Part shown: positions 9,980 to 20,832 of the stretch, one piece after another | Layout of the letters: every line of letters begins with the position of its first letter | Numbering within the stretch: the stretch's first letter is position 1 | Origin: Phaseolus vulgaris | Taxonomy: Eukaryota > Streptophyta > Magnoliopsida > Fabales > Fabaceae | Reading direction: 5' to 3' | DNA length: 64,000 nucleotides | Assembly: GCF_000499845.2 (NCBI RefSeq) | Contig: NC_023756.2 | Location: 35,785,273 to 35,849,272, forward strand | Notes under the pieces: model-generated | What the model saw: the letters and a program-made list of their open reading frames with translations, nothing else | Database searches by the model: none | Told to the model about the DNA's origin: nothing | Translations under genes and position numbers: made by a program

Positions 9980-10670
9980 ATGAGAAGTACGAGGCAGGGA
10001 CCTGTTGCACCAAATGGGGGTGAAAGCCTCACCCTGCAACAGGTTATGAAGATGATGCGAGCCCTTCAGGAAGAGATGGCCGCATCGAGAGCAAACCAAG
10101 AACGCATCCAGGCTGACTTGGTGGGGTCGCGAGCAACGAGCGAAGAACTGTGTTGTTCGAATGAGGAACTGCGCAAGGATCTGCAAAATCGCGCAGGCGA
10201 GCGTGAGGAGGAAGATCAAGAACTTGCGACGCCGCCCAGGGAGTTCCTGACGTCGTTCTCGGAAGAGATCATGGATGTCGTAATACCAGCCACGCTGGTA
10301 GGGCCCAAGGTGACCTTTACTGGTACAGAGGACCCGGTGGCCCACCTCACAGTTTTCAGATGATGCTGGTTGGGGGCTCCGATGTGGTGAGATGCAAGTT
10401 GTTCATGAGCACCCTGGCGGGAACAGCGATGGACTGGTTCATCAGCCTCCCTGATAGCCATGTAACGTCGTTCCCACAACTTACAAAGTTGTTCAGAGCA
10501 CAGTACATCACGAATCGGGCTCCCCCATCTATCTCTTATGATCTCTTTGACGTAAGACAATATCAAGGAGAGTCTTTGAAGGAGTTCCTCCACAACTTTG
10601 GAGCACAAGTAGTGAGGTTGAACCTCAAGGACGAAAGGATGATGGTGCACGCGTTCAGGAAGGGCATTGT
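9980..10670 (+). pseudogene. gag: Element B1 gag, 5' part
   Basis: ATG at 9980 (MRSTRQG) opens a Gag with an N-terminal coiled coil (LQQVMKMMRALQEEM) and the core motifs DVVIPATLVGPKVTF, TAMDWFISLP and YDLFDVRQYQGESLKEF. A short deletion near 10355, where related copies have HTQMM, shifts the frame and ends the first ORF at 10363; the rest continues from 10360. Element D is inserted after HAFRKGIV at 10670 with TSD attgt. Gag resumes at 15667. Confidence 0.85.
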
Positions 10671-11001
10671 TGATATGAAATCAATAGCCAAATAAGAGAT
10701 GATTGTTTGACATTCTATGGAATCAACTTGAGTTGGAGATAACTTAGGCACTTTTAATAGAATTGGATCAATGTTCTATGTTTCAAGAACTCACCAAAAC
10801 TATACAAGAGTATTTCAAAGCTTGGCCTTGCCCCTCATGGGATGGACTTGGGCTTTGGCCTTCTTGGGCTTTGGGCTTGGGCCTCATCTTTCTTTTATGT
10901 CTTCTTTTAATTTTGAGAAGACTAGAAGGAAGAACTTCAAATGTGAAGGCGAATGTCCTCTTCCTTCATTAATAAAAGCCTCCTTTATTTGATTCTCATC
11001 A
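10671..11001 (-). repeat. Element D 3' LTR with internal deletion
   Basis: The first ~130 bp match 14612 onward and the last ~200 bp match the end of the right LTR. About 720 bp between are missing, joined near ccaaaac/ctaaaac. Confidence 0.88.
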
Positions 11002-11056
11002 TACTCCTCGAGTTGGAGAGAATTCGTCCACGAATTCTGAATCCCTGCATAGAACA

Positions 11057-11233
11057 AAGTCAGTTTATTTTTACAATTAAAAGTTGAATAAGAAGGCAAA
11101 CATGACTTAGAAGTTGGCAGCACGGGAAGTTCAGAAAGGAAGTTCTATAAATTGACCAAGTTGGAAAAATTTGTTTGGGAATGATGATATCTTTTTGAAA
11201 AAGGCCTTTTAAATGGTGAAAACCATTAGGAGG
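11057..11233 (-). pseudogene. Possible RT-start remnant of element D
   Basis: After removing solo LTR K and one TSD copy, the gag frame reads on through PPNGFHHL into IFPTWSIYRTSF, then ends at a TGA near 11057. This loosely resembles the segment before gypsy RT (PPxRGIEHxI...PNRPAYRT). If so, protease and the gag-pol linker were deleted. The similarity is weak and it could be unrelated read-through. Confidence 0.3.
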
Positions 11234-12121
11234 TGATCCTGCCTGTTGACCAAAACGCTGGAGCTTTGCCTCGTCAAACTTGGATCGACGTATGCGCCGT
11301 GTCAGCCTCCGTCCTTCACCGCGATCCACCTCAAGAACCTGCAAAAGACGAAACGGCACCGCTGCGGCCGATCACGCTCCGACGCCCAAGTCAACGACTG
11401 AACCACCAATTACTCAAGAGTAAAACTCAAGAACTCTAAGGAACCGTAACCAGTTCTCTCTCAGTGTACTCTCGTTCTCGCAGTTGTAAAGAAGTAATCT
11501 AAACGCGTGCGTACCTCAGAAGTTCGTTGGAAACTCTTATATACCTGGATACTTTCTCTCTCCTGGCAGTTACACATCTGGACACGTGGCTCGCATCCAG
11601 CTGTACACGTGCCTTCATCTGGAGCATCCTTGACTTGGGCGCTACTTCTGACTCTGCTTTGGCTAAGTTACTTATGCATGATACTACTCAGTGCATAGTT
11701 GCCTTGGAGCGTGATCTCTTCTGGATGGCGAGTTCGGGTGCCTTCGCACACACCTTCCCTGTGGTCTCGCCGGCCGCCTTCATGATCTGCCCTATCTGCT
11801 TCACCGTGTATGTTCAAGTGTGCTATCTCTCGAGCTCGTTCTCTGGCCAGCTGGGAAATGACCATCTGCCTTCATCTTCGGCGATGTTCTTGTTTCGGCG
11901 ATCTCTAACTACGAGGTCGCATGGGTTCACATCTGGCGACTTTATCTTCAACCCGGTGACCGCCGGTTCTGGTGTGCTGGAGATCGGAGCACGCCAACTT
12001 AATAACTGGCGACTACACGAGTCCCCCGACTTCCTTCCCTTCTGCCAGCCAGGCGTCCCATCAACACGCCTATACAATAGCTTGATGCCACGTCATCACT
12101 TCCGACTACCAGGGCGGTACA
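11234..12121 (-). repeat. Solo LTR K (Tat-type family)
   Basis: 888 bp flanked by TSD ggagg at 11229-11233 and 12122-12126. On the minus strand it starts TGTACCGCCC and ends gtcaacaggcaggatca, like the B and H LTRs. It carries the cross-family block at 11377-11393. No internal sequence is attached, so it is a solo LTR left by LTR-LTR recombination. It interrupts the gag of element D. Confidence 0.9.
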
Positions 12122-12126
12122 GGAGG

Positions 12127-13388
12127 TATGAAACAATCATCCCTAACATTTTTTAACCAAGATGGTGGTGAAGTAAGAACCTTTGGTAATGAAAAAGATA
12201 AGGAAGGAAAACACCTTGGATGTGAAAGTATAAGACCCATGTCAACTTGGCCTTCTTTGTCTTTTTCATTTTTACCTGTGGTAGGTGGGTGAGTTAGGTC
12301 TTGTGTTACCTTGTTTATCTTTAAGATTTGCTTTTGTGGACAATGAAGAGCTATGTGCCCAAAACCTAAACATTTAAAACATTTGATATTTGAAGTTTTG
12401 GTAGGTGACTTAGGAGTAGAAGGATTTGTAGTAGAAACTTTTTTTGGAAACATGGTTTGTTTGGAAAAATTGGAAGGAGAATTTTGAGTAGAAATTTTGT
12501 TGGCATCCTTCCTAGAAGAGTTGTAGAAATCATCATCATGAGTATTTTTGAAAGTTGTTTTCAAAAGATAGGATTCCACCTTGATGGCTTTGCGAAACAC
12601 TTTCTTTAAAGAAAAGTACTCATTTAATTCTACAAATTCTCTAATATCTCTTCTCAAACCACGTACAAACCATTTTATCTTTGACTCTTCATTAGCATGC
12701 ATATTCATTTTAGTCAAAGTTGTTTCAAAATCTTTAAAGTATTCATCTACCATCCTATGTCCTTGAGGAAGCCTTTGGAACTTCAACAAGTGTTCCTTCC
12801 TAGAAGGAGGAACAAACCTTGCGTGCATACACTCTTTCAAAGCATTCCTAGAAACCACGGGAGGTTTCTTGCGATATATAATGCCCATTACAATTTTATG
12901 CCACCATTCTTTGGCATAGCCAAAAAAGGATAAAGAAACTAACCTAAGTTTATCGTCATCTTGGACCTTATACACATGAAAATAATGGTCAACCTTAGTC
13001 TCCCATTCTAAATACACATTAGGATCACTATCACCATTAAAACTAGGGACTTGTCCACAAGAAATGTTGAACACTTGGCGATATCTTTGGTCACAGTTAT
13101 AGCTCTCTTCATGAGAATGATGGTGATGCCTCCTTCTTCTAGTATCCTCTTCACGGCCATGATCATTGGAAGAACCTCTAGATGAAGGTGTATGAGAATG
13201 ACGTTCTCAATTGATTGATTTAGAGGACCTAGTTTGCTTCATTTCAATTCTTTGTAATCTTCCTCCAACTTTCTTATAGCTTCATTATTGAGATGAATGG
13301 TTCGTTTTGCCTTTTTTAATTCATCAAGAGCAGAAGCTTTTCTAGAAGAATGCTGTTTGGAAGAACCACTGCTGGAATATGAAGCCAT
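12127..13388 (-). pseudogene. gag: Element D Gag
   Basis: Starts at ATG 13388 (MASYSSSGSSKQ) with a short coiled coil. A frameshift near 13210-13240 moves the frame, after which a Ser/Arg/His-rich segment leads to the Gag core (CGQVPSFNGDSDP, YLEWE, FFGYAKEWW, LKFQRLPQGHRMVDEYFKDFE). A Thr/Ser/Lys-rich stretch then leads to one canonical CCHC zinc knuckle, CFKCLGFGHIALHC. The gene is interrupted after DDCFIPP by solo LTR K. The family is Ty3/gypsy with tRNA-iMet priming, different from the Tat gags here. Confidence 0.82.
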
Positions 13389-14597
13389 TTATAAAAGAAA
13401 ACAGCAAACAAAACATCAAACAATGTGAAGAAATCAAGGTTAGCAAAAAAGAAATTGGAACAAAATGCCAAAGTGAAGTGTCACTTGAAACACTCTCAAA
13501 GAAAGAATACTCCCTTGACCAAGCTGATCTTGAGGCTTTGAGTAACCTCAAATGAAATATGTCAAAGCAAGAGCACACAATCTTCAAAGCACTTCACCAC
13601 AAAACCAATGAATAATGAAAGACAAGCAAGAAAAGGTATAAGCAATAAAAGGCTATAGCAAAAGGAATACTAGATGTATGACAAAATCAAAGAGTAATGA
13701 ATAAAAGACAAGCAAGAAAATAAGGTACTCAATGAAAAAGAAGGCACACAAAAGATACCTAAAGAAAAGCACTAGAGTAGATGAAGAAAACAAAAAACAG
13801 AGCTACTGGAAAATATTTTTATGCAAACTGTGCTTGATGTTCACTGATTTAACTGGAACGATATAAAGCGAGCTGGATTATGAAATTTTAACCACAGAAA
13901 CTTCAAGATCTTAGCTCAACAATGGCACTGGAATTACTCAAAAACAGTAAGCCAATTAATTGAGATAAATTTTTCAAAATCACTGCCAGATTACCGTATT
14001 TTTTCGGCAGAATTGCACACTTTTTGTATTTTATTTATCATTTTTTTGTACTTTGAATTTTTGAGTACTTCTTTTTTCTACTCTTTTATAACACTTTGAA
14101 GAACACAAATCCAGAATTTCAAAAATTTCCAGTGAGTAAATCAATTGCAGTAAATCGAAACAGTAAGCACGTTTTCAGAAAACAGAGTAATCCTAACAGG
14201 AATGAAAAACAAAATTAAGAACTAGCAAAGACATAATGGAAATGATGTATAAGAACTTGTATAGATCTAAAATACAAGTATGAACTCAATACTAAAACAG
14301 AAAATGCACAAAGGATCAAGAATCAAACACATAAAACTGTATTACACCAAATCAAGAAACAAAAATCACAATAAAAGGACTACAAGGAATTGATAACATT
14401 CTTGGAAAGACATGACTATGACAACACTTATAAGGATTCAAAAAGGAAAAGACACAAACACTTGATAGGCACCATTAAGAAAACAGCAATAAAACTCACA
14501 ATAAGCCTAAAAACAGAAAGATAAACAGCAAGAATTAAAGAGCTCTTGAATTAAAAGTGCAACACAACTCAAAAATTAAACAAGAACAAACCTTAAA
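13389..14597 (-). other. Element D 5' leader, non-coding
   Basis: A long A-rich leader between PBS and gag. It resembles 32115-33453 of element E closely in several segments, for example the ggcagaatt/ggcaggaat region after ttaccgtatttttt and the actagagtagatgaagaaaac segment. No supported gene. Confidence 0.7.
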
Positions 14598-14609
14598 CTC
14601 TAGATACCA
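14598..14609 (-). other. Element D primer binding site
   Basis: The minus strand reads tggtatctagag, two bases inside the LTR, a variant of the initiator-Met-tRNA site used by many plant LTR elements. Confidence 0.8.
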
Positions 14610-14611
14610 CA

Positions 14612-15661
14612 TGATATGAAATCAATAGCCAAATAAGAGATGATTCTTTGACATTCTATGGAATCAACTTGAGTTGGAGATAGCTTAGGCACTTTTAATA
14701 GAATTGGATCAATGTTCTATGTTTCAAGAACTCACCAAAACTTGTACCAAACACCAAACTCACATGGAAGATCCATCCATTGCCAATTGAACCGATTAAA
14801 TTGTGTATAAAAGCAAAAGGACCGAATAGAAAGCTAAAATACTGAAATTGAACCGAACAAAACAGTAAGAAATGAAGAAGAATCAAATAGAAACAGCCAA
14901 GGAGAAGAAGAACCGAAGCATATTCAGAAACAATCTAAAATACCGAATGAAAATGCTAAGAAAAAGGAAACTAAGACATGTTTTAGATTCATATGAATAT
15001 GGAGATGAAAGAAAGAAGAACTTATGGAGATGAAGGATTTGGTTTGATGATCACGCCACTTGGATGGTGAAGGCTCCAAGATAAGTGAGCTAGTGCCGCC
15101 ACTTGAGAGAACCAAATGCACTCAAGATAAGACAAGGTGTAGGAGAAGACAAGTTCTCACAAATTCTGTCTCAATTTGAGTAGAGTTTCTCTATTACTAA
15201 TTTCCAATCTGAATTTTACAAGAGCCCACACCTCTATTTATAGTGTGAGGTTGCTGAAAAATAGGTGGGAAATTTCAAATAAAACTCATTTGAAATTCCC
15301 ACCAAAAACAAGTCACATGGGAGGTGTGACCTTTTTCTACTATGACACCTCCTAAAAACTACACCTACACCACTCTCCTAAGTCACATGGACAATGTGAC
15401 TTTCTTTTACATATTCACACTCCTTTATTTAATATCCACACCTCCTAAAACCATACAAGAGTATTTCAAAGCTTGGCCTTGCCCCTCATGGGATGGACTT
15501 GGGCTTTTTGGACTTTGGCCTTCTTGGGCTTTGGGCTTGGGCCTCATCTTTATTTTATGTCTTCTTTTAATTTTGAGAAGACTAGAAGGAAGAACTTCAA
15601 ATGTGAAGGCGAATGTCCTCTTCCTTCATTAATAAAAGCCTCCTTTATTTGATCCTCATCA
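14612..15661 (-). repeat. Element D 5' LTR
   Basis: Starts tgatatgaaatcaatagcc and ends gatcctcatca (1050 bp). It is the full-length version of the left LTR and abuts TSD attgt at 15662-15666. Confidence 0.9.
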
Positions 15662-15666
15662 ATTGT

Positions 15667-16942
15667 GCCCGACCCCTTCAATGAGTCACTTATCCGAAAC
15701 CACCCTAAGACCTTCGTCGAGATAAGGCGACGCGCAGTGGCTCATATTGCAGCAGAGGAAGAAGTTAATGAGAAACGCACGTGTGTGGTTCCCACGCGCC
15801 CGCCTGCGATAGGTCGTCCTCAAACCCTAAGGGTGCATTAGGTAACGACAAAGAAGAAGACCCCCGTGAAGCAGCAACCCTATCAACCGAGGAAGCCTTA
15901 AACCAGGGGACGTGAGAGGGAGAATGTGCCACCAAGGCACAACTTCGTCGTAGAATTAAAGGATCTCATCGCTATCCCAAACGTAGCAGAGAGGCTGAAG
16001 GAGCCCCCCAAGACCGACAAAAGGCTCAGGCCCAACAAGAACGCCTAGTGTGAGTTCCACAAAGCATTCGGCCATCCCATACGCAACTGCTTGGCACTGG
16101 GACCCCAGCTAGACGAGTTGGCGAAGAACGGTCTCCTGAGGGATTACTTGCAAGAAAAGCATGGGACCGAGGACGTGGCGGTGACAGGGGGTGGCCCGGG
16201 GCACGAAGTCCTCGTGCATGGTGAGATTCACACCATCGCGGGAGGTTTCTCGGGAGGAGGTTGCACTGCCTCTCAGCGGAAGAGGTATGCTTGGGCGGTG
16301 ATGTCGGTAGAGGCACAAAGGGTCGACGATGCTTTTGATGTCGACCTTGTCTTCACAAAGGCCGACCTTCAAGATGTTGTTCTCCATGACAAGGACCCAG
16401 TGGTAATCTCGGTAGTAATCGCGGGAAGGAAGGTGCACCATGTACTAGTGGATCAAGGAAGCTCGCCAGATGTAATGTTCTGGACGACTTTCAACAAGCT
16501 GCAATTGTCTCCCGACATGCTAAGGCCCTATAATGACTGCCTGTACGGTTTCATGGGAGACCAGGTGGAGGTGCGCGGACACTTAGAGCTGAGGACCACC
16601 TTCACGGATGGTACCACGTCCCGTATGGAGAGCATCAAGTACCTTGTCGCCAATGCCTCCTCTGCTTATAACATGTTGTTGGGTAGACCTACGTTGAATA
16701 GGTTAGGGACGGTGCCGTCGACGAGGCACATGAAGGTGAAGCTTCCTGACCTGGCGGGAAAGGTGATTACCATCAAGTCAGATCAGAAGGAGGCCAAGAG
16801 ATGTTACGAGAACAACCTCAAAACAAAGAGAGGAGTATTCATGGTCACTACTAGACCACTGTACATAGAGGAGGTCCCCCAGCCCGAGGTCAGTCATACA
16901 GAACTGCCTGGACCAAAGCAGAAATTGCCCGCGGAAAGATAG
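15667..16942 (+). pseudogene. Element B1 gag C-terminus and protease
   Basis: Resumes gag after element D (NESLIRNHPKTFVEIRRRAVAHIAA). Related copies have a TGG tryptophan before CEFHKAFGHPIRNC; here it is TAG near 16047. The CHHC knuckle is otherwise preserved. The conserved HGEIHTIAGGFSGGGCTAS precedes an aspartic protease with VDQGSSPDVMFW (active-site D) and YNMLLGRPTLN (second conserved loop). The ORF from 16091 ends at 16942. A frame problem in the basic region near 15840-15900 also ends the upstream frame. Confidence 0.82.
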
Positions 16943-17031
16943 CCCATGAGAGCAGACATGATTCGTTTGGCAACCCTGGGGAAAGAGAGACTGAAGGGAA
17001 GGTCTCCAAGCTTAGCAACAGCCCCGATCAA

Positions 17032-17673
17032 GTGGCGCAAGACCTGAATGCCAAGGTCCGACCTGTCCGCCAGGGGGCGAAGGAACGACACCTAATTAAC
17101 TTAGAAGGTCTGTTCAAAAAGATAGCTGAGTACAAGCTAAAACCGGACCCTGAGAAGTGTGTGTTCGGAATAGAACCAGGGAAGTTTATGGGTTCCTTGC
17201 TCACTGAGCATGGTATGGAGACAAACCCAGAAAGGTGCATGTATGTCTTGTCTGGATTTGCACCAGTTGGAGGAAGGGGCGACCTCCCTTACCAAGAGTG
17301 TAAAGAGGCGTTCATCAGGTTGAAGGAGTACTTAGCCAGCCCTCCTGTCCTGTGCAAACCACAACCAAGCACATCATTTAGTTTATATCTAGTGGTAATC
17401 GACCAGGCGATCAGTTCAGTCCTTGTGCAAAAACAGGACCAGTTTCAAAAACTCATACGCATAGTGGGCAGAGTACGCCAAGGACCTGAGGAAAGACACC
17501 AGGTACCGAAGAAGGCAGCCCCATTGGTTTCACGTCAGGTCTCCCCCGTATGGACTGGTTCTTTCAGAGTAACGGAGGTCCTCAGGAACAAAGCATGCAG
17601 ACTTGAGATGCTGAAACGAGGCCCGATTCCTCGCACATGGAATGCGTATGGCTTCAAGTTTTATTTCAGTTAA
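17032..17673 (+). pseudogene. Element B1 pol remnant: RT/RNase H edge fused to integrase C-terminus
   Basis: A 213-codon ORF made of joined pieces: the end of the RT palm/thumb (LKPDPEKCVFGIEPGKFMG), the start of RNase H (ECKEAFIRLKEYLASPPVLCKP, ISSVLVQKQDQ), then directly the integrase C-terminal part (WTGSFRVTEVL to TWNAYGFKFYFS) ending in TAA at 17671-17673. The RT YxDD, the RNase H catalytic residues and the integrase DDE core are all deleted. It cannot encode enzymes. Confidence 0.85.
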
Positions 17674-17785
17674 GCAGTAACGTTGTACATGGTACTAGGG
17701 GACACTCTTTTTCCCTTATAAGATTTTTTTAACGAGGTCACCAAATAAATTTCGATTGAAATATTTTCTCGAGTTATGTACGATT

Positions 17786-18383
17786 CAGTTAAAGAACTTG
17801 TTTTCCTTGCGTTAGAAGTCTTGTGAGCGGAGAGTTAGGTTCGTGAGAGAACACCTCCCCTCTCGAGTGAAAGTGCCAAGGTTGAACGAAATAGTTCGCC
17901 AGATAAATCCTCCTCGCCCTTGAGCGAAGTCGAGGTCAGTTAAGGACTTGTTTCCCTTGAATTAGAAGTCTTGTGAGCGGAGAGGTAGGTTCGTGAGAGA
18001 ACACCTCCCCTCTCGAGTGAAAGCGCCAAGGTTGAATAAAATAGTTCGCCAGATAAATCCTCCTCGCCCTTGAGCGAAGCCGAGGTCAGTTAAGGACTTT
18101 TTTTCCTTTCGTTAGAAGTCTTGTGAGCGGAGAGGTAGTTTCGTGAGAGAACACCTCCCCTCTCGAGTGAAAGCGCCAAGGTTGAACGAAATAATTCACC
18201 AGATAAATCCTCCTCGCCCTTGAGCGAAGCCGAGGTCAGTTGAGGGTTTGTTTCCCTTGTGTTAGAGGCCTCGTGAGTGGAGAGGTAGGTTCGTAGAGAA
18301 CACCTCCCCTTTCGAGTAAGAGCGCCAAGGAAGAACGACCTAGTTCACAGTTAAACCCTCTCCTTACAGTGAGGGCAGGGTAT
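17786..18383 (+). repeat. ~150-bp tandem repeat, four units, 3' of B1 pol
   Basis: Four consecutive units with a period of about 150 bp start near 17786, 17936, 18086 and 18236. Each contains gttagaagtcttgtgagcgg, acacctcccctctcgag and cctcctcgcccttgagcga. The last unit is more diverged. The array lies immediately 3' of the integrase stop. B2 has a shorter diverged version (41460-41830) and H has related sequence at its end. Confidence 0.9.
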
Positions 18384-18577
18384 CAAAGAACGCTAAAAGA
18401 AGCATCACGGGGCTAGGCACCACGAGTTAGCAGTTGAGCGAGTTAAAGAGCAGTTTTCAGTTTAAGGAAATAAAAGCACCAATACGTCCGAGAAAGTAAA
18501 GTTACAAGCGGATAATAAATTGTTTGTCTGACAAGCAAATACAAGCTAAGGAAGAATCCTTGGAAAGATTTGTCCGT

Positions 18578-19572
18578 TTACGACACGGTTTGATACCGCG
18601 AAAGGTGAAGCGTCCACCTCGGGGTGCACAGAGTGAGTGCGTTCTCGAACCCCGTGTCGTAAGCATCAACAACATCACCGGTCAACTCAGCCTCCGCTTC
18701 TTCGAACCTCTTAGGTTGTTGAAGGACCTCGGCCTCCACTAGACCCAACTGCACTTCTCGATTGATGGACCTTCTTTCAAGCCCCGCCATCTTGGCTTTG
18801 GATGCCTCAGCAAGCTCTTCCAGCTCAAAGACCCGGATTCGCAAGGGCAGGATTCTTGCCTCCAGCTCGACAACCTCTCGACACTTGGCGTGAAGTTGTT
18901 TAGAGAGATCCTTTTCAGAACGGCGAAAACAAGCCAACTCCTGCTTCAGTGCGGTCTCGCGGGCAATAAACGAACGAGCTAATAGGGTCGTTTCTTCCTT
19001 AGTCTTGGCCTCTACCAGTGCCACTCTTGCTTCAAGCCTAGTTATGAGGGCATAGGACTGAGCAAGAAGAGCCCCAAAATTGAAGCCCAATCTTTCCCTC
19101 GCAGCGGCCTCATCCGAGTCCATCGTCACCCCTAGTTGGAAGCCTTTAAAGGCATGCTGTAGGAAAGTGGGCAACTCGAGGGCAGGAGGAGTCACAGAAG
19201 CACTCGTCCCACCAAGGTTAGTGAACATGGGAACGCTTGTCGTTCGATCAAGGGGTGAAGCCGAGCGACCGGTAGAAGAAGAATGGGAGGCCATCGCGGG
19301 CGTAGGCCTAAGCCTCTTAGAGATTGGCGCCTCGACGGAGTTCTCATCTAATTCAATCTCCACCACCTTACTCTCGTAAGGAAATGGAGCGGGAGATGAT
19401 TGGGCGGCGGCAAGAGGGATCGCGACTGCAGGAATGGAAGGAGTAGGCGAAGGCGCGGCAGTGGCAGAAGCCAGGGCGTGGGGGCTAGAGGTGCCCGCAC
19501 CCCCAGACATCCCTTGGCGGCGAGTCAGGATACCAGCCAGCTTGGCCCGTTTCTCCTTATTCAGAACCATCC
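18578..19572 (-). pseudogene. Element B1 antisense gene, coiled-coil exon
   Basis: Minus-strand exon beginning after an acceptor (gtctgcag|GGATGG); ATG at 19570 (MVLNKEKRAKL). It has an Ala/Pro/Ser-rich linker, then a long coiled coil (KQELACFRRSEKDLSKQLH, ELEARILPLRIRVFELEEL). It corresponds to exon 3 of the A gene and the B2 exon at 42101-43146. Near the C-terminus a frameshift replaces the conserved SNRVV..IVP ending; the ORF stops at 18578. The upstream domain exon is reduced to about 60 bp near 19600-19660 (FKKPRTLEEL), so most of exon 1 is deleted. Confidence 0.72.
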
Positions 19573-19660
19573 CTGCAGACAAATTTCAGATTACAAGAGG
19601 CTGATAACAGTACGACAACATGAATCAGCTCCTCAAGAGTCCTGGGTTTCTTGAACCCTA

Positions 19661-20096
19661 TCGAAAGGGAAACCCAGAAAAAAGGAACAAAGGACGATTG
19701 GAATGCAAAAAGTTAAACAACCCAGGCAGTTATCAAGCACCAGAGTTAATAAATAAGTGCGATCAACAATCAAAGTTCATACCTTTTGATCAGATAGGAT
19801 GAAGATGTTGGAGTTTGTAGGGAAAATGCTAGAGTGCTCGAGGAAGGAGACGAAGCAATCAATAGTGTTTCAGAGAATGATGGAACCGTGATTGGACGCG
19901 CGCGGTTTCAAACAGTTAAAGGAAATAAAGAAGCGTAAGCGACGTTAAGCCCTAACTGTTGATCAAAACACATGTGCGCAGATAAGACGGGCTCAGAAAG
20001 ACGTCACTTTGGTGCAGTATTCACGTCCTGTCTTGCAGAGCCACGTAGGTCACCAAGAACAAGGACTTAGTCTCTTCGCTGAACGAGATACACCTC
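19661..20096 (-). promoter_or_regulatory. B1 antisense gene 5' flank
   Basis: Resembles 52130-52578 of B2, which lies upstream of that copy's antisense start. Shared strings include gtacctttt/catacctttt gatca and cgaggaagaagacgaagcaatc. Promoter role is inferred from position only; no TATA or start is defined. Confidence 0.3.
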
Positions 20097-20111
20097 GAGA
20101 CTGGGGGCTTG
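20097..20111 (+). other. Element B1 polypurine tract
   Basis: Reads gagactgggggcttg directly before the TGTACCG start of the middle LTR. Confidence 0.85.
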
Positions 20112-20832
20112 TGTACCGACCAGTCCTCGGGCGTCGTTGACCACTAGTACTATTGGTGCCACGTAACCAGGGTCTCACGACCGGCGTGGGCTAGTATCTC
20201 GTGAAGCACGTGCGTCAAGGAACCAAAGAGTGATCAGACATCGGTCACCTGGATGTACCGACGTGCCACTAGACAGTGTGGAGAGGTCGGACACCAGGAC
20301 CCGAACAACAGAGATAGGCCACGAGAGGTGGATCCCAGACCACACCCCAGTTATCAGAAAGGGAGAAGTCTAGGTCACGAGAGTCCATGCGTGTAGAGTG
20401 GATGACGCGTTTAGGCGTAACACAAGTATAGAGCAACTGAAAAGATATGACCTGTGAAGTTCACATTCCAGGGACGAGGTTCATGCATGGCACGTGAACA
20501 ACAAGGGCACTCCCAAAGGCGGGTGACCCCAGAGATTAGGTGCACGAGGAGGCACCCAAGTGGTCACCCCGTCAGAGGTTGCACTCCAGTTAGGGAGCCC
20601 TACGCGTTAGGTTATCCTAAGAGTGGGTAATAGTGGTGCTAGGGCCCACCCTCAGAAATCCTATTTTAGGTATTGGAAAGAGCGGAAACCCTGTACTATA
20701 CAAAGGGTAAGGATAAATCTAGTAAGGTACGATATTCATTTGCGTAACTTCACACACACAGTTTACACAAAGCTTTTACGATGAAGAGTTTTGGTGTTTC
20801 CTAGCCCTAAGATTGACTTGAGCGTCGGAGTG
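20112..20832 (+). repeat. Element B LTR 2, first part
   Basis: Starts tgtaccgacc. It is interrupted by element C after gacttgagcgtcggagtg and continues at 35235-35328 after the duplicated gagtg. The combined length is about 815 bp. Confidence 0.92.

Larger units (their letters stand above)
10671..15661 (-). mobile_element. Element D: Ty3/gypsy element, non-Tat, truncated LTR, inserted in B1 gag
   Basis: Bounded by tgatatgaaat and tcatca with TSD attgt at 10666-10670 and 15662-15666. The PBS tggtatctagag on the minus strand (initiator-Met-tRNA type) and a minus-strand gag give the orientation. The 5' LTR is 1050 bp; the 3' LTR is only 331 bp through an internal deletion. Only gag and a short possible RT remnant remain. 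Solo LTR K lies in the 3' part of gag. E and the LTR at 40469-41447 belong to the same group. Confidence 0.9.

Noticed and set aside
17786..18383. Regular repeats as a CRISPR array
   Set aside because: The units are about 150 bp, adjacent without unique spacers, and the context is a plant retrotransposon.
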